From: Chloroflexota bacterium
GTDB taxonomy: Bacteria; Chloroflexota; Anaerolineae; Anaerolineales; Anaerolineaceae
Reading direction: 5' to 3'
NCBI GenBank assembly: GCA_029265085.1
Contig: JAJUJY010000004.1
Coordinates: 3,854-67,853 of the forward strand
Length of the DNA: 64,000 bases
Shown here: piece by piece, positions 26,201 to 33,104 of the stretch
How positions within the stretch are numbered: position 1 is the stretch's first letter
Layout of the letters: every line of letters starts with the position of its first letter
The notes under the pieces: generated by a model
What the model was told of the DNA's origin: nothing
Seen by the model: the letters and a program-made list of their open reading frames with translations, nothing else
Database searches by the model: none
Made by a program: the position numbers and the translations under genes

Positions 26201-26587
26201 GATTCATTGAGCCTGACCACCACCGCCAACGCCCAGTGGGGCGCAGTCCTGGCCGCCCCCACTGCCAGTCTGCTGGTCCAACCGGGTGAAAGCGCCGACC
26301 ACACCCTCACCCTGACCAACACCGGCAACCTGGAAACCATTTACCAGATCAGCGCCCTTTCCGCGCACGGCTGGGGCACCAGCGTGCCGGAACCTGTCAG
26401 CGTACCGGCCGGGCAGTCTGTGCAGATCACCGTCAGCGTCAGCGTGCCTGCGGATACCGCCCCCGGAACGCTCGACGAACTGACCGTGCGCGCCGCAGTC
26501 CAGGCGCAGCCGGATGTCTATGCCGAGCGCGTATTGCACACCGCCGCCGGGCAGTACCGCGTCTATCTGCCTGCCGTGCGCCGGTAA
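23300..26587 (+). CDS. Large secreted C25-like protein with lost catalytic residues
   Basis: The 1095-residue protein opens with a signal peptide ending near PAAANG. Residues about 35-370 match the gingipain-type C25 cysteine peptidase fold. In active members the catalytic His lies in YTGHGS and the Cys lies 33 residues on; here these places are Tyr250 (YNGYGS) and Gly282 (FAGYTAD), so it should not cleave by that mechanism. It continues with Fn3-like, jelly-roll-like (about 590-760) and three to four CARDB/NEW3-type beta repeats (about 770-1080), and ends in YRVYLPAVRR. The tail resembles one common on secreted Chloroflexota proteins. Confidence 0.8.
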   Translation: MPPYRGIRCLPQALLLLALLVVLPLRPAAANGPRSAPNYLIITADAYQAGLAGFVSLKQSQGFNVTVAPLRKTGAAKEQIKSFIAAQYAGANRPDYLLLVGDVNNGADSLPAWPFKTYANFYTDLYYATMDGNSDYLPDILVGRWPVRTTAQLANLVSNQLAYSGVSGTEAWVKTAAFIATDDASYAATAEGAHNAVIQDRTTPLGYTGTFPNHPQPGGDRLYAVSYAAGSSEVRAALNAGRGLVVYNGYGSQTSWSGPLLTQADVRALEAPPIPLVAGFAGYTADYNADESFAETWLVQAGKGALAYLGASNATDWDRNALLEKELYKALLSDPLHPPSLAQAVAQAQEVFRIVYPDDARYYREAYNLFGDPSLELVLAPRAADFALHLEPPQPETCQSGQPFAALSLSALNGFQSPVILSANHAALQFSANPLTPPGTSSLSLSGTLPPAGTLPLTITGTSGALVRTLNFELVLPAPPSAIPTLSAPADLAVNQSLRPTFVWTAAPGASRYNLQIAASADFSAPLVFAQNGIETTSFSLPFDLEAGALVYWRVQAENACGSTDFSAASRFRTIPGQGDCPAGMFPAVLSAADFESAPAGWSLDGSGGSWSLSSSSAHSPASSYLAAAPVTASDQRLISPDVALPALELPLGLSFWNRYDLETNGVSCFDAALLEISSDHGASWQPLTARRLLNQPTTGTIVSLYGNPLGGLQGWCGQKDWSQAWVDLNDYAGQTVRFRFRLGSDSSTASPGWWVDDFRVQSCRSYAPALAAQPESAVAAPGQSAQYALTLTNLGNTADTYTLQVSGNTWAALPAQTAFALDTGQSSTFGVEVQVPAGAAGASQDTVVLTAVSDTQPARTAVLELTTTARSYGVQLSADSTSAADAPGTDLTYPLTVTNTGNDSDTFEFSAQSSLGWQVTLPPPLTLAAGASQEVSVRVRIPVSAPAYQAETTLLQAASQDNPAASDSLSLTTTANAQWGAVLAAPTASLLVQPGESADHTLTLTNTGNLETIYQISALSAHGWGTSVPEPVSVPAGQSVQITVSVSVPADTAPGTLDELTVRAAVQAQPDVYAERVLHTAAGQYRVYLPAVRR

Positions 26588-26774
26588 GCAGTGCGGTGTA
26601 ATTTTTTAGCCTTTTGTGCATCTAAACAATTAATCGAATAAAGATTGTATCCCCCATGTTCAATCGAAGGTTTGCTGGTCCGTTCAGACGGCGTGAAAAT
26701 GGGGGCAGCCCGCAGGGAGGGGGGCAGCGGGCAGCAATTGTTACTGGCGAATTTAATTGTTCAGGAGAAATTTC

Positions 26775-27380
26775 ATGCAAAACGGATTTGGTTGGGTACT
26801 GCTGGCAGTGGCACTTTACGGGCTGGTCCATTCCCTGGCTGCCTCGCGGACAGTCAAACAATGGGTGCAAAACCGCTTCGGCGCACAGGTCATGCGCTTT
26901 TACCGCCTCGGCTTTTCATTGATGGCAGGTCTGACCCTGCTGCCCGTGCTGTATCTGGCCTGGCGGCTGCCCGACCAGACCCTCTACACCATTCCGCTGC
27001 CCTGGGCCGCCCTGACTCTGCTCCTGCAGGCCCTGGGCGGTTTGGCGCTGCTGGCGGGCGTGCTGCAAACCGGGGCGATGCGCTTCATCGGCATGGATAC
27101 CGCCCTGGACCCGTCCGCCGCGCAGCAGCCGCCGCGTCTGGTGGCCAACGGGCTGTACCGCTACGTGCGCCACCCGCTGTATACCGGCTCGCTGCTGGCG
27201 CTGTGGTTCATGCCCGTGATGACCTGGAACCTGCTGGCCCTCAACCTGGGCATCACCGCCTATTTCATCATCGGATCGCGCTTTGAGGAGGATAAATTGC
27301 TGGATGAATTTGGCCCGGCCTATGCCGAATACCGCCGCCGCACCCCGGCCTTTCTTCCGCGCCTGCGCCCGCCCCGTTAA
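26775..27380 (+). CDS. Isoprenylcysteine-methyltransferase-like (NnrU/ICMT-type) membrane protein
   Basis: The 201-residue protein has about five membrane helices and the signature GLYRYVRHPLYTGSLLALW (about 129-147), which is the SAM-binding region of ICMT, PEMT and NnrU-type methyltransferases. The ending FEEDKLLDEFGPAYAEYRRRTPAFLPR is also typical. The methyl acceptor is unknown. AGGAG lies 8 bases before the ATG at 26775. comEC begins only three bases after its stop, so they are translationally coupled. Confidence 0.85.
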   Translation: MQNGFGWVLLAVALYGLVHSLAASRTVKQWVQNRFGAQVMRFYRLGFSLMAGLTLLPVLYLAWRLPDQTLYTIPLPWAALTLLLQALGGLALLAGVLQTGAMRFIGMDTALDPSAAQQPPRLVANGLYRYVRHPLYTGSLLALWFMPVMTWNLLALNLGITAYFIIGSRFEEDKLLDEFGPAYAEYRRRTPAFLPRLRPPR

Positions 27381-27383
27381 AAC

Positions 27384-29660
27384 GTGCCGCTGCTCTGGCT
27401 CTCGTCGGCATTCCTGGCGGGAATAGTCTGCGCCGCCTGCCTGCCCCTGCCCTGGTGGCTGTGGGCCGGGTTGGTGCTGGGCGCGCTGGCCCTGTTTGCC
27501 GCCGAAATCCGCTGGCCCGGCCAGCGCTGGGAAAACCGCTGGCGCAAAATTGCTCTGCTGGCGCTGGGTCTGCTGCTGGCAGGCTTTTTTGGCGGCGGGC
27601 TGCGCTACCAGCTCACCCACCTGCCCGCCGCGCCCAAAGACCTGGCCTATTACAACGACCAGGGCAAGGTTGAACTGGTCGGGCAGATTTCCGCCGACCC
27701 TGACCGGCGCGAGCGCTCGCTGATGCTGCGCGTGCGCGTCCAATCCATCCGCTTTGCAGATGGGCACAGCCAGCCCGTGCGCGGCGAGGCCCTGCTGCGC
27801 TTGCCTGCCGGCGGCGACTGGCGCTACGGCGAACAAATCGAAATCTGGGGACAGCCGCTTACCCCGCCGGAAAACGAAGCCTTCTCCTACCGCGCTTATT
27901 TATCCCGCCAGGGCATCCGCACCCTGATCGAGTATCCCGCAATACAAAAAACCGGCCTGCAATCCGGTAACCCGCTGCTGCGCGCGGCTTTCTGGCTGCG
28001 CGAACGCGCATACCAGGCCATTAACCGCCTGTTTCCCCAACCGGAAGCCGCCCTGCTTTCCGGAATCCTGCTCGGCCTGGATAAAGACCTGCCCACAGAC
28101 CTGGAGCGCGCCTTTCAAGACACCGGCACCGCTCACATCATCGCCATCTCCGGGTTTAATATGGCCATCTTAAGCGGCCTGTTTATCCAGCTCTTTGGCC
28201 GCGTTTTACCGCGCGCCTGGGCTGCCCTGGCCGCCGTCCTGGCCATCCTGTTCTACACCCTGCTGGTCGGCGCAAACCCGGCCGTTGTCCGCGCTGCCGT
28301 GATGAGCGGGCTGGCCGTCTTTGGACACCTGATTGGCCGCTCGGCAGCCGGGCTGAACCCGCTGGCCTTTTCCGCGGCGGTAATGTGCCTGTTTAACCCC
28401 GACCTGCCCTGGGATGTCAGCTTTCAACTCTCTTTCACCGCCACGCTGGGCCTGGTGCTGTATGCCGGGCCGCTCCAATCCGCCCTGACGCGCTGGCTGG
28501 AGAAAAAATTAACCGCACCCGCTGCCCGCAAGATTGCCGCGCCGGTCAGCGAGTATTTCCTGTTCACCCTGGCCGCCCAGGTCACCACCCTGCCGGTGAT
28601 CCTGTATCACTTTGAGCGGCTTTCCGGCAGCACCCTGCTGGCCAATCCGCTGGTCCTGCCCGTCCAACCGGCAGTGATGATCCTCAGCGGGCTGGCTGCC
28701 ATCGCCGGGATGCTGCTGCCGCCCTTGGGGCAGTTCCTTGGCTGGCTGGCCTGGCCGTTTGCCGCCTATACCCTGCGCGTGGTGGAGCTGCTGTCCCGCC
28801 TGCCCCGTGGTGTCTTCACGGTTGGGCAGGTCTCGCTGGGCGCAGTAGCCGCTTTTTATGCCCTGCTGTTCTTCCTGACCGGCAGCCAAAAACGCCTGGC
28901 CGGACTGCGTAAACAGCTCAGGCCGGAGCTTGGGTTAGCTGGGTTGGGTCTGCTGGCCGTCCTGGCCTGGACACTGGTGCTGCACCGCCCGGACGGCCGC
29001 CTGCACCTCAGCCTTTTCAACCTGCCGGACAGCCAGGCCGTGCTGATTCAAACCCCCAACGGCAGCCGCATCCTGATCGACGGTGCCCCCAGTGCCAACG
29101 CACTCGGCGGGGTATTGGGCCGGCGCTCCACCCCCCTGGACCGCCGCCTGGATGCGCTGCTGGTCAGCACCAGCCGTTCTGCCGCACTGGAAGGGCTGCC
29201 GCTGCTGGCCGAACGCTTCCCGGTCGGGCAGGTGTTGTGGGCCATTGCCCCGCCGGATAAACGCGCCGCGGCCCGCCTGCAAGACCTGCTGTTGGAACAG
29301 GATATTCCCCAGGCCGTCCTCTCCCCCGGCCAGCAAATTCAACTGGATGAGGGCGTGGTGGTCACGGTGCTGGCCGCCAATGCCGATTCGGCAGCCCTGC
29401 TGTTGGAATGGCAAAACCTGCACCTGTTATTCCCCGGCCAGTTCTCCCCGCAGCAGCTCACCAACCTGCCCCCGCTGGATGGGGTGATTCTCAACGCCGC
29501 CGACCTGTCGCCCGACTCTGAATGGAACAGCACCCCCGTCCGGCCAGCCGTCCGCAACGGGCAAAGCGCGGCGGCCTTACCGGAAGGCTGGCTGTCCCCT
29601 GGCCGTGCGTGGCTGGAACTGCACTCAGACGGCACCCAGCTCTGGATAGAATCGCGTTAA
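27384..29660 (+). CDS. comEC: ComEC/Rec2 DNA-uptake protein with degenerate C-terminal lactamase domain
   Basis: The 758-residue protein starts at a GTG, three bases after the preceding stop. It has the N-terminal DUF4131/OB-type segment (about 30-190), then the Competence membrane domain with FQDTGTAHIIAISGFNMAIL, and a C-terminal metallo-beta-lactamase-fold region (from about 530). The lactamase domain keeps the LIDGAPS fold feature, but the THPHADH metal-ligand motif is replaced by STSRSAA (about 595-601), so this nuclease-like domain is unlikely to bind zinc. ComEC forms the inner-membrane channel for incoming single-stranded DNA. No other competence gene is in the window. Confidence 0.88.
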   Translation: MPLLWLSSAFLAGIVCAACLPLPWWLWAGLVLGALALFAAEIRWPGQRWENRWRKIALLALGLLLAGFFGGGLRYQLTHLPAAPKDLAYYNDQGKVELVGQISADPDRRERSLMLRVRVQSIRFADGHSQPVRGEALLRLPAGGDWRYGEQIEIWGQPLTPPENEAFSYRAYLSRQGIRTLIEYPAIQKTGLQSGNPLLRAAFWLRERAYQAINRLFPQPEAALLSGILLGLDKDLPTDLERAFQDTGTAHIIAISGFNMAILSGLFIQLFGRVLPRAWAALAAVLAILFYTLLVGANPAVVRAAVMSGLAVFGHLIGRSAAGLNPLAFSAAVMCLFNPDLPWDVSFQLSFTATLGLVLYAGPLQSALTRWLEKKLTAPAARKIAAPVSEYFLFTLAAQVTTLPVILYHFERLSGSTLLANPLVLPVQPAVMILSGLAAIAGMLLPPLGQFLGWLAWPFAAYTLRVVELLSRLPRGVFTVGQVSLGAVAAFYALLFFLTGSQKRLAGLRKQLRPELGLAGLGLLAVLAWTLVLHRPDGRLHLSLFNLPDSQAVLIQTPNGSRILIDGAPSANALGGVLGRRSTPLDRRLDALLVSTSRSAALEGLPLLAERFPVGQVLWAIAPPDKRAAARLQDLLLEQDIPQAVLSPGQQIQLDEGVVVTVLAANADSAALLLEWQNLHLLFPGQFSPQQLTNLPPLDGVILNAADLSPDSEWNSTPVRPAVRNGQSAAALPEGWLSPGRAWLELHSDGTQLWIESR

Positions 29661-29829
29661 TTCCACATTGTTTCTCACGCTTTCAACAATCCTGCAATCC
29701 TGAGACTTTGAACATCATTGACCATCCAATCAAACAAATCCTGAGCGTCAGCAGGATAAACATAATACCCTCTAAAATGTGCTAACGATAAACTATCAAA
29801 CTGGCCCTCTTATTCATTCTTTTTTAATA

Positions 29830-30705
29830 TTATGGATATGGAATAGACGTAGCGGTCTGAGAAGGCGAAACAGGGTAAGCATCTTGAGGTGCAATCGGGG
29901 TCAAATCAGCGGCAGGTGTGTTTGATCCGGCTGGCTTGGGAAACCATTCATCATAAAGACCTTGCACAGATGTCCACTGCGTGGAACCAGATTCCACATC
30001 TTTTACATAATCGAGCAAAACTTCGCCTTTCCCATCGGAAACTCTGAGATGACAAAGTACGATATAGGTGCCATATTCTGAGTTGGCGATGTCTAATATC
30101 CTGAAAAGAGAACCTAAAAAGTTTGGAAGAGAAGCATTTACTGCTTCCAGATTTTCTCCAGACACATGAATTACCAAAACCTGGCCGCTGCTACCCACAG
30201 CCTGATCAGATTCTATGTCCAGTGTATCAAGATTCAATCCGCCCAACTGAAGCTGGCTGGCAACAATTTCTTTGGCTTTTAGCGCATCAACTGTTGGCGA
30301 TTTCGTATTAATCTGTTGATCAAGATCTTGGGGATATAAATACGTTTGCGTTGAGTAAATCAATTCATTTTTTGCATTATATACGGTCAACTTAAAACTC
30401 TTAAGCCTTGTGCTAATACGATATGCAAATGTTGCTTCCCGCCGCGCAAGTTGCATAAACCAGTTATCATCCATTACAAGATGGCTATCATTACTTGCGC
30501 TTTGTAAAGCGATTTCGATTTCGTACGGGAACCGGTGGATGATGGTTACCTGCTTTACCGGAACACCTTGTTGTTTCAACCGGTCTGCAATATCTGTCGA
30601 TATTTGGTTTTGGGCATTGACCTCATTCGTAACGAAGAAAGCAAATAATAGTGTTACTAAGATTCCCAGTGTAATGAAAATTTTTGATAGATTAATTCTG
30701 GTCAT
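29830..30705 (-). CDS. Secreted or anchored protein of unknown function
   Basis: The 291-residue protein has an N-terminal hydrophobic segment (about residues 9-29) ending in VNAQ, which may be a cleaved signal peptide or an anchor. The rest is a mixed alpha/beta domain, with a proline/threonine-rich tail of about 35 residues. I recognise no family. AGGAGGG lies 7 bases before the ATG at 30705, so expression is likely. The gene is more AT-rich than its left neighbours and points away from the sigma-28 promoter. Confidence 0.6.
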   Translation of the reverse strand: MTRINLSKIFITLGILVTLLFAFFVTNEVNAQNQISTDIADRLKQQGVPVKQVTIIHRFPYEIEIALQSASNDSHLVMDDNWFMQLARREATFAYRISTRLKSFKLTVYNAKNELIYSTQTYLYPQDLDQQINTKSPTVDALKAKEIVASQLQLGGLNLDTLDIESDQAVGSSGQVLVIHVSGENLEAVNASLPNFLGSLFRILDIANSEYGTYIVLCHLRVSDGKGEVLLDYVKDVESGSTQWTSVQGLYDEWFPKPAGSNTPAADLTPIAPQDAYPVSPSQTATSIPYP

Positions 30706-30941
30706 GGTATCCCTCCTCTCAGAATTAAAATAACCTTCGCTTACCGAACAATGAGCGGCAAATATAATATGAAATTCAACATAGAAATTTAAGTAAAGAT
30801 GGACAGATATTCAACGAGTTACATCCATATTAACCCAACTGGCTTGTATACACAATCTTAAAAAGACAATTATTCTGTAAATAAGACACTCACCCAAGAT
30901 GGACTGCCCCTGGTTAGAATTTCACTCAATTTAATTAATCC

Positions 30942-30968
30942 TAAAGTTTTCAATATACCTGCCGATAC
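30942..30968 (+). promoter_or_regulatory. Sigma-28 (FliA/SigD-type) promoter
   Basis: TAAAGTTT (30942-30949), an 11-base spacer and GCCGATAC (30961-30968) match the flagellar sigma-28 consensus TAAAGTTT-N11-GCCGATAA at 15 of 16 positions. The start codon at 30976 follows 7 bases later, where transcription should begin. Confidence 0.85.
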
Positions 30969-30975
30969 TAAGACT

Positions 30976-31185
30976 ATGAATGTATCTGGTGTTTCAATGG
31001 TAGATAGTCTGGCGCAAAGCTTTACGGAGATGAGCGTCTCGCGCATCCAGCAGCAGATTGCTGTCTCGGTGATGAAGGAGATTCAAGACTCCCAGCAGGA
31101 ACAGGCCGCGGCGATATTAAAGATGATGCAGCAGCCCAGTCCCTCGCTGACCGGCACAGGGCAGCTCATCGACCGTTTCGCCTGA
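30976..31185 (+). CDS. YjfB-family putative motility protein
   Basis: The 69-residue protein matches the YjfB family: SMVDSLAQSFTEMSVSRIQQQIAVSVMKEIQDSQQEQAAAILKMM has the MxxxxxQxxVxxxVLKKxLD-like layout, and the tail is short and flexible. In Bacillus, yjfB belongs to the SigD motility regulon, and here the gene has a near-perfect sigma-28 promoter 7 bases before its start, so the link holds on two independent grounds. There is no ribosome site, so the mRNA is probably leaderless. Confidence 0.8.
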   Translation: MNVSGVSMVDSLAQSFTEMSVSRIQQQIAVSVMKEIQDSQQEQAAAILKMMQQPSPSLTGTGQLIDRFA

Positions 31186-31211
31186 AATTTGGGCAATTGC
31201 CAGGAGGCCGC

Positions 31212-32000
31212 ATGAATATCCCGAATATCGGCATCCCTGCGGGTAGTTTGCTGCGCCTGCCCGGCGGTCAACCTCGTCCGCAGGCCGCCAAACCCTCCAC
31301 CAGCCTGGCTGAATCCGGCACCGCGGAGGCGCGTTCTGGGCTGGCAGCTTTTGCCATGTCGTACAGCCTGACCGAGCTAACCTACTCCGCCCAGGAAACC
31401 CAATTCGCTTTCCGCAAAGACCAATCCCTGGCGCTGCGCGCGCAAAGTTCCACCGACCTGCACCTGAAGCAGGAGCATTACCGCTTTGAACTAACCTTCT
31501 CGGCAGAGCAGCTTGGGCTGACCGCTGCCAATTTTGCCAATCCCGGCCAGCCGATCACCATGCAGTTCACCTACCAGCAGTCGCAAATGCAGATCGAGCA
31601 CACCCTCAGCGCCAACCTGGTAAAAACCACCCGCTCCCCGGAAGAAGTGATCACCGATATTGCCAAAATGCTCAGCAAAGTGCTGCGCGATCCGGGCAAT
31701 AAATCCGTCCGCTATGAATTAGATGAAGAAGCCCGCCAGGCGCTCCTGGGTGCAGACCCCAAGCTATGGGAAGAACTGGTGGCAATTATGGCGATGATTA
31801 ACTTGCAAAAACGGCAGGGCGAAGCCAGCAAGGATTACGTGATTGCGGTCAGCGGCAAGGGCAAGCCGTACCTCGACCTGCAAGAAAAGACAAAAGTCGA
31901 GGGCGCACAAACCAACATCCAGATTCAGATCAAAATTTTGCCCCCGGCAGCAGAAAACAGCCAGGCACCCGCCAGCAGCAGCCCGGAATCTGCCCAATAA
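31212..32000 (+). CDS. Hypothetical protein of the sigma-28 unit
   Basis: The 262-residue protein has a flexible start rich in Pro and Gly, a middle domain that alternates beta strands (HYRFELTFSAEQLGLTAANF), then a helical section and a disordered Ala/Ser/Pro tail. It has no signal peptide or membrane helix. It might be a DUF5610-like protein, which I cannot confirm. AGGAGG lies 4 bases before the ATG at 31212. It follows the YjfB gene by 26 bases with no terminator between, so it should share the sigma-28 promoter and be motility-related. Confidence 0.55.
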   Translation: MNIPNIGIPAGSLLRLPGGQPRPQAAKPSTSLAESGTAEARSGLAAFAMSYSLTELTYSAQETQFAFRKDQSLALRAQSSTDLHLKQEHYRFELTFSAEQLGLTAANFANPGQPITMQFTYQQSQMQIEHTLSANLVKTTRSPEEVITDIAKMLSKVLRDPGNKSVRYELDEEARQALLGADPKLWEELVAIMAMINLQKRQGEASKDYVIAVSGKGKPYLDLQEKTKVEGAQTNIQIQIKILPPAAENSQAPASSSPESAQ

Positions 32001-32034
32001 TCCCGCATGTTTTCCATTCCCGGGTGTGCGCGGG

Positions 32035-32046
32035 TATAATCCGCGT
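32035..32046 (+). promoter_or_regulatory. -10 box directly before the acetyltransferase start
   Basis: A perfect TATAAT (32035-32040) stands 6 bases before the ATG at 32047, so transcription should begin at or within a base of the start codon. Confidence 0.65.
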
Positions 32047-32538
32047 ATGCCAACCATATCCCCCCTCCGCCCTGATCAAATTGAGGAAGCTCGCTGCGTG
32101 ATTTATGCCGTAGCGCACGCGCTTTTCCACGACCGTGAAACATTGGATGAATCGATTGCTTACTACCGGCAAAAATGGAGCCTGCCGGATATCGACAATT
32201 ACCAACAGCACTACGTGGATAACGGCGGTGCCTTCCTGGTCATGAGCGATGCCGGGCGCATCATTGGAACCGGTGCGCTGCACCGCCTGGAAGACCAGGT
32301 GGGCGAAATCAAACGCCTGTGGCTGCTGCCGGAATACCAGGGGCAGGGCCTGGGCTACCAGATGATGCAGGCACTGCTGGCGGTCGCGCGCGCCAACGGC
32401 TACACCAAAGTGCGCCTGGAAACCAGTCCGGCCTACCAGCCGCGCGCCTTCCAGTTTTACCGTCAGTTGGGCTTTTATGAAATCCCGCGCTACGGGGATG
32501 ACCCGGATGATGTGGGCATGGAAATGGAATTGAAATAA
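32047..32538 (+). CDS. GNAT-family N-acetyltransferase
   Basis: The 163-residue GNAT protein has motif A LWLLPEYQGQGLGYQMMQALL (near residues 94-114) and the terminal beta-bulge FQFYRQLGFYEIPRYG, the arrangement of small acetyltransferases acting on amines. It is preceded by TATAAT at 6 bases and no ribosome site, hence probably leaderless. The gene stands alone, just ahead of the MarR operator. Confidence 0.88.
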   Translation: MPTISPLRPDQIEEARCVIYAVAHALFHDRETLDESIAYYRQKWSLPDIDNYQQHYVDNGGAFLVMSDAGRIIGTGALHRLEDQVGEIKRLWLLPEYQGQGLGYQMMQALLAVARANGYTKVRLETSPAYQPRAFQFYRQLGFYEIPRYGDDPDDVGMEMELK

Positions 32539-32563
32539 TTGCTTTCAGGCTGCAACGACCGGC

Positions 32564-32591
32564 AAATGCAGGAATTTAAATACTTGCATTT
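32564..32591 (+). promoter_or_regulatory. Candidate MarR operator overlapping the -35 region
   Basis: A 28-bp imperfect palindrome has outer arms AAATGCA (32564-32570) and TGCATTT (32585-32591) around a central ATTTAAAT. It overlaps a -35-like TTGCAT (32584-32589), 16 bases before TACAAT (32606-32611). This is the usual geometry for a self-repressing MarR promoter. Confidence 0.6.
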
Positions 32592-32648
32592 TGCAATTAT
32601 TTATGTACAATAAAACCAGTTGAGATTCTTTTCCCCGTAATCAATAAC

Positions 32649-33104
32649 ATGCTTAATCAAATCTCCAAACGTCAAATCGACGAGATTCTGTTTCAATTTC
32701 TGAAACAGATCTACCATTACGAGCGCGAACTGGACGCACGGCTTGGGCTGAATTACCAGCAAATTTGCCTGCTGCAGTTCTTGCGCCGCTGTGCCAGCGC
32801 GCGCATCAGTGAAATTGCCGAAACGCTGCAAACACCGCTTTTTCAAGCCACCCGCCTGGTGGACCGGCTGGTGGAACGCGGCTACCTGCTGAAAGAACGC
32901 GGGCAAAACGACCGCCGCGAGGTATTTGTCTCCATCCTGCCCTGCGGCGAAGAAGCGCTGCAGCAGGTGGAAACTTACACCTATCATTTGATCCTGGCAA
33001 ATGCCGGGCAATTAAGCGAAGAAGAGCTGCGCGGCTTTCTGCTGGCAGCCACCAATATTCATAAAATCCTGGGGGCTCCGGTGGAGAAGCAGCATGACCA
33101 ATAA
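32649..33104 (+). CDS. MarR-family transcriptional regulator
   Basis: The 151-residue protein has the MarR winged-helix core: RISEIAETLQTPLFQATRLVDRLVERGYLLKERGQNDRREVFVSI (about 53-97) is the recognition helix and wing. It should bind DNA as a dimer. Its stop overlaps the start of the aldehyde:ferredoxin oxidoreductase by 11 bases, so it probably regulates that gene and itself through the palindrome at 32564-32591. Ligand is unknown; an aldehyde or aromatic acid is a reasonable guess. Confidence 0.88.
   Translation: MLNQISKRQIDEILFQFLKQIYHYERELDARLGLNYQQICLLQFLRRCASARISEIAETLQTPLFQATRLVDRLVERGYLLKERGQNDRREVFVSILPCGEEALQQVETYTYHLILANAGQLSEEELRGFLLAATNIHKILGAPVEKQHDQ

Noticed and set aside
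26916..27836. Minus-strand frame of 306 codons over the methyltransferase-like and comEC genes
   Set aside because: It crosses the junction of two well-supported plus-strand genes, and its Gln/Gly/Arg-rich translation looks like shadow coding.
29661..29829. Short minus-strand frame ending in FDWMVNDVQSLRIAGLLKA
   Set aside because: About 40 codons with no start or ribosome site and no recognised family. It may be a gene remnant, but support is too thin.
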